Positions 58,235 to 64,000 of a DNA stretch of 64,000 nucleotides are shown here, piece by piece; the first letter of the stretch is position 1, and each line of letters starts with the position of its first letter. This DNA is from Bradyrhizobium sp. ISRA430. GTDB taxonomy: Bacteria; Pseudomonadota; Alphaproteobacteria; Rhizobiales; Xanthobacteraceae. The stretch spans positions 2,666,001 to 2,730,000 of the forward strand of contig NZ_CP094516.1 in the NCBI RefSeq assembly GCF_029909975.1. Reading direction: 5' to 3'. The position numbers and the translations under genes were made by a program. Below the pieces are notes generated by a model. It searched no databases, was not told the origin of the DNA, and saw nothing but the letters and a program-made list of their open reading frames with translations.

Positions 58235-59524
58235 CTAGCCCCAAACGTGTTCGAAGTGATGGGTGAAGTGTCCGAACTGGTGATGGGTGAAGCTCGGCGC
58301 GCTTCCGGGATCTGCCGCACTCGCCGCGTGCGCATCGTTGCCGAGCACGGTCACGGCATTGTTGATCGCGTTCGTGTTGTTCTGGTGCAGCGCCGCTCCA
58401 TGGTTGTGATGCGTATCCGACGACGAGTCCTGACCGGTCCCTGTTGCCGTAGACGAGTTGGTGGCCGGAGCCGAGTTGGTGTCCGATGATGAGCTGGTAG
58501 CCGCCGTTTGGTTGTCGCCAGGGTCGGTGGCCGGAGTTGAGTTCGTGGCAGTCGTAGAACTGGCCGCCTGTGTCCCGCCAGTGCCCGACGCGCTATGGGT
58601 AGCACCGTCAGTGTACCGATTAAGGACGGCCATTTGGGGTTGGTCTACCCCATTTTCCGGCTCGACGGAGAACATGTAGTTGCCCCACCACGGGCCGGCG
58701 GCCCAATAGGTTCCGCCCTGCCACACATCGGAGTGCTGCTGCATATAACTCAGCATGTTGTCCATCGCCTTTAGGCTCGTCGGATCGGACGCGACGCCGA
58801 ACTCGCCCAAGAATAGCTTGTTGCCGGTAGCCTCGGCCCATTGCGTGACGGCGGTCAACCTTTCGACACCGATCGTATCCGAAACCACGTTTGCATGGGT
58901 CCCGCTGCCATCGGAATCAAGGTAGTTGTGCACCTCGAAGGCGTAGTTGTGAAGGGGATCATGCACCTGCGTGCCGACCACGGCTGCATTGTCGCTCGTG
59001 GTCCAGCTCGCGGCACCGTCCCAGTATGATCCTGGCACCAGCACCTCCTGCGTTGCACCGGCTTGGCGGATCGCCGCGATGGCCGCATTGGCGCCGCCGA
59101 TCCAGTCGCTGGCGCTCTGCTGGTTCGGCTCATTCATGAGTCCAAAAATGACGTTGGAATTGTCGGCGAAATGGCTTGCGAGCTTGCCCCAGACATCGGC
59201 GAAGGCAGCATTGGCTGCATCAGATGTTCCGACCAGCATGTTATGAACGGTGCCGTAGTCGTGCATGTCGAGCACAACATCGATCCCTTTTGACGCCGCA
59301 TAGTTGACGATGTCGTCCATGCGCGCGAGCTCGGCGGGATCGAGTGGGCCATTGGTATTCGGCTGGACCCGCTCTGCCTCGAACCCGAGCCTGATCACGT
59401 CCATCCCTTTGGACGCAAAATAGTCGATGTCCTGATGCGTTGGATAAGTGTAGTCCGTCCCAAAGGTGCCCGGGACGTTTTGATCACCGAAGGTGGCGCT
59501 TGGGAAATTCACGCCCAGCAACAT
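58235..59524 (-). CDS. GH5-family glycoside hydrolase (cellulase-like), no signal peptide
   Basis: A 429-residue enzyme whose catalytic domain spans residues 1-305. Conserved GH5 features are Arg45 (VIRLGFEAE), His88 (DMHDYG), Asn131-Glu132 as acid/base (FGLMNEPNQ), His199 (EVHNYLD) and Glu241 as nucleophile (LFLGEFGVA). It should cleave beta-1,4-glucan or a related polysaccharide. Residues 306-429 are a Ser/Thr/Ala/Asn-rich tail ending in a His-rich segment (HHQFGHFTHHFEHVWG). No Sec signal precedes MLLGVNFP, so secretion must use another route, perhaps via the C-terminus. GGAG lies before the ATG. Confidence 0.87.
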   Translation of the reverse strand: MLLGVNFPSATFGDQNVPGTFGTDYTYPTHQDIDYFASKGMDVIRLGFEAERVQPNTNGPLDPAELARMDDIVNYAASKGIDVVLDMHDYGTVHNMLVGTSDAANAAFADVWGKLASHFADNSNVIFGLMNEPNQQSASDWIGGANAAIAAIRQAGATQEVLVPGSYWDGAASWTTSDNAAVVGTQVHDPLHNYAFEVHNYLDSDGSGTHANVVSDTIGVERLTAVTQWAEATGNKLFLGEFGVASDPTSLKAMDNMLSYMQQHSDVWQGGTYWAAGPWWGNYMFSVEPENGVDQPQMAVLNRYTDGATHSASGTGGTQAASSTTATNSTPATDPGDNQTAATSSSSDTNSAPATNSSTATGTGQDSSSDTHHNHGAALHQNNTNAINNAVTVLGNDAHAASAADPGSAPSFTHHQFGHFTHHFEHVWG

Positions 59525-60068
59525 TCTGTTCTCCTGCTCATGAGCCTGGTTGCACAATCGAAAGGAAGTCGACCGGCAGTCCGCTTGATCTGGAAACGAC
59601 ACAGCAATCGAGACGAGTAAAAGGCGGGCTGGCGGCGAAATGTCACCGCCACGGGGCAATTTTGCGATCGAGTGCAAATCGCGTGCGGACAGATTGCCAC
59701 AGCACAATCAAAGGTAACTCAACGCGATCTCCTCGCGTATCACACTGCCATCTCGTCTGCGCTCGCGGTTTAGCGGTTAAGCTACTGCTCAGGGTCAAAA
59801 GGCGAAGTTGCCCGGCTGCCTGCGTAAGTCTGGCTCACCCCTGGACGCGGACACGCGCATTCGCGAGCACACGCCCTGATCTTCGCCCGGATCGCCGCCA
59901 TGATAATATCGTGCCGGTGTTTTGCCCGACGTGTCAATGTCGTCGTGGCGCAAGATGTCGCCGGGACGCAGCTCGAAAAACTCCTTGCCGGCCAAGGCCA
60001 TTTCTACTTTGCATGGGGTTGTTTTCGCGGTTTTTGTTCTGAGCTCCCCTTGCCGGCGCAGAGGCAGC
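59525..60068. other. Intergenic region with one doubtful small gene
   Basis: About 540 bp between two minus-strand genes. Only the small frame at 59795-60001 deserves mention; the rest shows no coding, RNA or repeat signal. Confidence 0.45.
59795..60001 (-). CDS. Doubtful small protein
   Basis: A 68-codon frame reading MALAGKEFFELRPGDILRHD and continuing GKTPARYYHGGDPGEDQGVC. Codon use looks protein-like, but there is no good ribosome site and no known family, so it may be a fragment or not expressed. Confidence 0.3.
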   Translation of the reverse strand: MALAGKEFFELRPGDILRHDDIDTSGKTPARYYHGGDPGEDQGVCSRMRVSASRGEPDLRRQPGNFAF

Positions 60069-61130
60069 TCACTTTCCCTGCAATATCTCCGCGATTGCGG
60101 CGCCCGCCGCGATCGTGCCGAGCTTGCCGCCCATATCGCGCGTCGCCTTGCCGTCTGCGATCGCCTGCGCCACCGCCGCCTCGATCGCGCTTGCCGCCTC
60201 CTCGTAACGCATGGCACCGCTCCTCTCGCCGTGCCAGGCCAGCAGCAGCGCGATCGACAGGATCAGCGACACCGGGTTGGCGACGTCCTGCCCGGCGATG
60301 TCGGGCGCCGAGCCGTGCGCGGCCTGCGCCATGGCATGGCGGTCGCCGACATTGAGCGAGCCGCCGAGACCGAGACTGCCGGACAATTCCGCGGTGAGAT
60401 CCGACAGAATGTCGCCGAACATGTTGGTGGCGACGATGACGTCGAAACGATCAGGGTTACGCACGACATGCGCCATCATCGCGTCGACCAGGATGTCGTC
60501 GACTTCGAGGCCCGGATAGGCCTTCGCCGCCTCCCGGCAGATGTCCAGGAACATCCCGTCGCCGATTTTGAGCACGTTGGCCTTGTGCACGATGGTGAGA
60601 TGCTTGCGCCGCTTCATCGCGAGCCGGCAGGCCGCGTGCGCGATGCGCTCGCAGCACGGGCGCGTGATCCGGCGCAGCGAGATCGCGACATCGGGCGTGA
60701 CCAGCATCTCGCCATTGCCCGCTTCCATGTTGCGGTCGGCGTAGAAGCCTTCGGTGTTCTCGCGCACCACGACGAGATCGAACTCGCCGAGCCGGCCGGG
60801 CCTGCCAGCATAGGTGCGCGCGGGCCTGACATTGGCGAAGAGGTCGAGGTTTTTGCGGAAGTAGCGCGACGGGTTGATCTCGCCACGCGCCTCGTCCTTG
60901 AAGTCGAAGGTCGCGGTGGGGCCGAGGATCAGGCCATCGGCCGTGCGCACCACGTCCACCAGCCCACCCTGCACCGTCGTGCCGAACTGCTTGAGGCTGG
61001 CGTGACCGATGGGGTGCTCTTCCAGCCTCAGATCGAGCTGGAAGCGCTCGGACGCCACGCGCAGCACGCCGGTGGTCGCGGCCGTGATCTCCGGTCCAAT
61101 GCCGTCACCCGGCAGCACGACAATTTGCAT
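60069..61130 (-). CDS. Isocitrate/isopropylmalate dehydrogenase family protein (second paralogue)
   Basis: A 353-residue NAD(P)-dependent beta-decarboxylating dehydrogenase. Visible motifs are VVLPGDGIGPEITAAT, the substrate arginines in ANVRPARTYAG, VVRENTEGFYAD, the catalytic Lys in TIVHKANVLK, the metal site VATNMFGDILSDL and HGSAPDIAGQDVANPVSL. It is clearly different from the 8433-9512 protein and is also not beside leuCD, so the substrate is probably another malate-type acid. It is divergent from an MFS transporter gene. Confidence 0.88.
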   Translation of the reverse strand: MQIVVLPGDGIGPEITAATTGVLRVASERFQLDLRLEEHPIGHASLKQFGTTVQGGLVDVVRTADGLILGPTATFDFKDEARGEINPSRYFRKNLDLFANVRPARTYAGRPGRLGEFDLVVVRENTEGFYADRNMEAGNGEMLVTPDVAISLRRITRPCCERIAHAACRLAMKRRKHLTIVHKANVLKIGDGMFLDICREAAKAYPGLEVDDILVDAMMAHVVRNPDRFDVIVATNMFGDILSDLTAELSGSLGLGGSLNVGDRHAMAQAAHGSAPDIAGQDVANPVSLILSIALLLAWHGERSGAMRYEEAASAIEAAVAQAIADGKATRDMGGKLGTIAAGAAIAEILQGK

Positions 61131-61301
61131 CGATCATCCACTCGACTTCAGCCCATCCGATCATACGCGCATGCGGCACGATCATCGCCCGATCTTCGCG
61201 CATACACCGCATGCACGCATATGCCTGTGGCGGGCCGCCCGGCCGTAGTACATGCCGCAAGCACCCATGACGCCATGCCGCCGGAGAAAAAGCGCGAGGC
61301 A

Positions 61302-62690
61302 ATGACAATCACGTTACCTGCGGCCGCGCGCGAACCGGATCACCCCATCGCCGACGGCCTTCCGGCCGCGCGCCGGCGCTGGGCGATCGCCGCGATCTTC
61401 ACTGCGCTGGCGATGGCCTCGCTCGACACGGCGATCGCCAACATCGCCCTGCCCGCCATCGCCGCCGATCTGCACGTCAGCCCGGAGCAGTCGGTCTGGG
61501 TGGTCAATGTCTACCAGATCGCGCTGGTCGCGACGCTGCTGCCGCTCGGCGCGCTCGGCGAGATCGTCGGGCATCAGCGCATCTATATCGGCGGCCTCGT
61601 GCTGTTCACCATCGCCTCGCTCTTCTGCGCGGTGGCGTGGTCGCTGCCGAGCCTCCTGTTGGCGCGCACGCTGCAGGGCCTCGGCGCCAGCGGCATCATG
61701 AGCGTCAACACGGCGCTGGTGCGCTACGTCTATCCCGGCCGGATGCAGGGTCGCGGTTTCGGCCACAACGCGCTTGTGGTCGCAACCGCCTTCACTTTCG
61801 GGCCTTCGATCGCATCTGCAATCCTCGCCATCGGCCCGTGGCCGTGGCTGTTCGCGGTCAACATCCCCTTCGGCCTCGTCGCGATCGGCATCGGCTTTAC
61901 GATGCTGCCGAAGACGCCGCGGGCGGATCACGGCTTCGACTTTCTTGGCGCGCTCCTTGCCGCGATCTGCCTCGGCCTGTTCATTACGGGAATCGGCAGC
62001 GCAGCGCATAACCTCTCGCCTGCCCTCGTGGCGGCCGAACTGGCGACAGCCCTCCTGCTTGGTATCATCCTGACGCGCCGTCATGCCGACCATCCCGCGC
62101 CGATGCTGCCGATCGACCTGTTCAGCCGGCCGATGTTCGCGCTGTCCGCGGCAACCGCGGTCTGCTCCTTCGCGGTGCAGGGCCTCGCCTTCGTCTCTCT
62201 GCCGTTCTATTTCGAGGACGTGCTCGGACGCTCGCAGGTCGAGACCGGATTTTTCATGACGCCATGGCCGCTGGTGGTCGGCATCATGGCGCCGATCGCC
62301 GGCCGCCTCGCCGACCGGCATGCGGTTGGCCTCCTCGGCGGTATCGGCCTCGTGCTGCTCGGCATCGGCATGGCGCTGCTCGCTTTGCTGCCTGCAGACC
62401 CGAGCATCCCCGACATCATCTGGCGGATGGTGATCTGCGGCATGGGCTTTGGCTTCTTCCAGGCGCCCAACATGAAGGCGGTAATGGGCAGCGCGCCGCC
62501 GCACCGCAGCGGCAGCGCCTCGGGCATCGTCGCGACCGCACGCCTGACCGGCCAGACCACCGGCGCGGCACTCGCCGCGCTGTGCTTTGCACTTGCCGGC
62601 CATAATGGTGCGACGATGGCGCTCGCGCTCGGCGCAGGCTTCGCCGCGCTCGGCAGCGTGATGAGCTTCCTGCGCCTCGCAGTGAAATAG
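61302..62690 (+). CDS. MFS transporter, DHA2 family
   Basis: A 462-residue exporter with 14 helices (AIFTALAMASLDTAIANIAL, VWVVNVYQIALVATLLPLGA, LLLARTLQGLGASGIMSVN). This is the EmrB-like drug efflux pattern. GAGG lies before the ATG at 61302; an ATG at 61275 in frame has no ribosome site. Residues of any longer extension are antisense to the neighbouring dehydrogenase gene. Substrate unknown. Confidence 0.86.
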   Translation: MTITLPAAAREPDHPIADGLPAARRRWAIAAIFTALAMASLDTAIANIALPAIAADLHVSPEQSVWVVNVYQIALVATLLPLGALGEIVGHQRIYIGGLVLFTIASLFCAVAWSLPSLLLARTLQGLGASGIMSVNTALVRYVYPGRMQGRGFGHNALVVATAFTFGPSIASAILAIGPWPWLFAVNIPFGLVAIGIGFTMLPKTPRADHGFDFLGALLAAICLGLFITGIGSAAHNLSPALVAAELATALLLGIILTRRHADHPAPMLPIDLFSRPMFALSAATAVCSFAVQGLAFVSLPFYFEDVLGRSQVETGFFMTPWPLVVGIMAPIAGRLADRHAVGLLGGIGLVLLGIGMALLALLPADPSIPDIIWRMVICGMGFGFFQAPNMKAVMGSAPPHRSGSASGIVATARLTGQTTGAALAALCFALAGHNGATMALALGAGFAALGSVMSFLRLAVK

Positions 62691-62731
62691 CGCGGCCGGC
62701 AGCTCTGGTTGTCTGGAGATCAGGCCAGGCT

Positions 62732-64000
62732 TCAGGCGGTTCTCGCGTCGGCGGTCACCACATCTGCCATTGGCTGGTCGAGCGCGGCCAGACGCATATC
62801 GATGGCATCGATGACCTTGCGCGAGAACGGTCCGAGATGCGCATAGGCTGCGATCATCTGCACCGCGATTCGTGCCGATGATGTGTCGCGCTTGGCGCAG
62901 TTGAGGAAGGTCTGCCAGAGCGGTCCGCGTGCCTCCGGAATGGCGGTGACCACACGATGCACCGTCTCCATCGCCCCGATCTTGGCGCGGATGTCGCCCT
63001 CGGCCAGCTCGTGGCGCTGCTTCGACCGGTCGAGCAGTGTCATCAGGCGATCGACACGTCTCGCATAGGCCGCGGGGCTATAGACGTGCTCCAGCACCCG
63101 CTTGTAGTCCGTCAGGATCTCGCGCAACGGGCGGATCGGATCGAAGTTGATCCCGCTCGTGCATTGATCGGCGCCGATGGTCGGCGCCACATCGTGGCCC
63201 GGATGCAGCCGGCCTTCGCGGGCGAGGCGACGCGTGAGCTGCGTGTTCGGCAAGGCATAGAGCAGGCCGACCATGCAGACGGGAATGGCGGCCTCCTCGA
63301 TGAAGTCGATCATGGCCTCCGCCATCGAGACCTTCTCGTTGTCGAAGCCGACGATGAAGCCCGCGGTGACAAGCATGCCGGCGGCGTAGATCTTGTGGAT
63401 GCTCTCGGCGATGTTGCGCCTGGTGTTCTGCTTCTTCCGCATCGCGACAAGCGTCGCGGGATCCGGACTCTCGATGCCGACGAAGATGCCGAAGAAATTG
63501 GCTGCACCCATCAGGTCCAGCAGCTCCGGATCATCGGCCAGATTGACCGAGGCCTCGGTCGAGAATTCGAAGGGATAGCCGTGGGCGCGCTGCCACTCGG
63601 CGAGCTGGGGTAGAAACTGCCTGAGCGACTTCTTGTTGCCGATGAAGTTGTCATCGACGAAGTCGAGATGGCCGCGATAGCCCATCTGGTAGAGCGTCTC
63701 GAGTTCGACGAACATCTGCGCGTTGGTCTTGGTGCGCGGGACGCGTCCATAGAGCTCGATGATGTCGCAGAACTCGCAGGTGAACGGACAGCCGCGCGAG
63801 TACTGCACACCGAGATAGAGATAGTCCTCGAAGTTGAGCAGATCGAAACGCGGAACCGGCGTCTTGGTGACATCGGCCTGGAATTTCGGTGCGGTGAAAA
63901 CGCCGGAGCGCGCGCCGCTGTCCCAGGCCTCGATGAACGCGTCGATGACGCTCTCGGCCTCGCCGAGCACCCGGAAGTCGGCCCGCTCGTAGATGTGGGG
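62732..64000 (-). CDS. B12-binding-domain radical SAM protein (N-terminus beyond window)
   Basis: The C-terminal 422 residues of a radical SAM enzyme; the reading frame stays open to the window edge, where an N-terminal cobalamin-binding domain is expected. The 4Fe-4S motif is CPFTCEFCD, followed by the SAM-barrel segments HLDFVDDNFIGNKKSLRQFL and TAGFIVGFDN. The C-terminal part (GADQCTSGINFDPIRPLREI, VYSPAAYARRVDRL) resembles DUF4070, as in the hopanoid C-2 methylase HpnP and its relatives. It may methylate a carbon centre; the substrate is unknown. Confidence 0.88.
   Translation of the reverse strand, partial: PHIYERADFRVLGEAESVIDAFIEAWDSGARSGVFTAPKFQADVTKTPVPRFDLLNFEDYLYLGVQYSRGCPFTCEFCDIIELYGRVPRTKTNAQMFVELETLYQMGYRGHLDFVDDNFIGNKKSLRQFLPQLAEWQRAHGYPFEFSTEASVNLADDPELLDLMGAANFFGIFVGIESPDPATLVAMRKKQNTRRNIAESIHKIYAAGMLVTAGFIVGFDNEKVSMAEAMIDFIEEAAIPVCMVGLLYALPNTQLTRRLAREGRLHPGHDVAPTIGADQCTSGINFDPIRPLREILTDYKRVLEHVYSPAAYARRVDRLMTLLDRSKQRHELAEGDIRAKIGAMETVHRVVTAIPEARGPLWQTFLNCAKRDTSSARIAVQMIAAYAHLGPFSRKVIDAIDMRLAALDQPMADVVTADARTA

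Noticed and set aside
59922..61301. Long N-terminal extension of the MFS transporter gene
   Set aside because: The extension is antisense to the dehydrogenase gene at 60069-61130. A normal transporter start with a ribosome site exists at 61302.
1..64000. tRNA or rRNA genes and integrated phage
   Set aside because: I looked for conserved tRNA arm sequences, rRNA motifs, integrases and attachment-site duplications and saw none that could be supported.

Overview
The window is typical alphaproteobacterial DNA of the Bradyrhizobium type: high GC, dense, with frequent intergenic dyad repeats. The strongest taxonomic signal is an uninterrupted micro-oxic respiration block, fixNOQP-fixGHIS on the minus strand (28167 down to 20264) facing fixL-fixJ-receiver-fixK2 on the plus strand (29936-33338). 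This is the order known from Bradyrhizobium diazoefficiens, and the FixL reading frame has exactly 505 codons with His200, Arg220 and His291 at the published positions. No rRNA, tRNA, CRISPR array, phage or plasmid backbone was seen.

Layout. 1-14.7 kb: a partial SulP transporter, an HWE histidine kinase, an enolase-superfamily enzyme, a CcdA-like protein, a LysR/XRE regulator pair, an enoyl-CoA hydratase, an isopropylmalate-dehydrogenase-like enzyme, a zinc alcohol dehydrogenase, a CaiB-type CoA transferase, a glycogen-synthase-like protein and an MpaB-type oxygenase. 14.7-20.3 kb: a patatin divergent from a LysR regulator, a peroxiredoxin-like protein, small secreted proteins, a cupin and an MFS transporter. 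20.3-33.4 kb: the fix block, plus a CBS-domain protein and a universal stress protein. 33.4-42.7 kb: MFS, PRC-barrel, glycogen debranching enzyme, ABC exporter, glycosyltransferase and an SdsA1-like alkylsulfatase. 42.8-43.9 kb: an IS5-like insertion sequence sitting inside a dyad repeat. 44.1-49.1 kb: a TRAP transporter with fused DctQM, a Tam-type methyltransferase and an SDR that lacks its catalytic tyrosine. 49.1-59.5 kb: an accessory-looking stretch of cell-surface or secreted proteins (Gly/Tyr-rich protein, Gln/Thr-rich peptidoglycan-binding protein with tandem repeats, an RTX-like protein, a GH5 glycanase without signal peptide) mixed with a frameshifted gene remnant and long non-coding gaps. 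59.8-64 kb: a second isopropylmalate-dehydrogenase-like enzyme, an MFS transporter and a partial B12-type radical SAM protein.

How the parts work together. FixL senses oxygen through a haem-PAS domain and phosphorylates FixJ, which activates fixK2. FixK2 binds TTG-N8-CAA boxes. Such boxes lie 57-59 bp upstream of the fixN and fixG start codons, and a one-mismatch version lies at the same distance upstream of the universal stress protein gene. The whole block therefore reads as one oxygen-controlled circuit making the high-affinity cbb3 oxidase (fixNOQP) and its copper/assembly machinery (fixGHIS).

Most of the window is ordinary chromosome. The items most worth a second look are the shared box spacing of the fix regulon including the stress-protein gene, the stand-alone receiver between fixJ and fixK2, the SDR without tyrosine, the signal-less GH5 and RTX-like proteins, the unknown leader in front of the RTX-like gene, a candidate small RNA at 6.84-6.97 kb, and the IS inserted in a repeat with its target duplication still visible.
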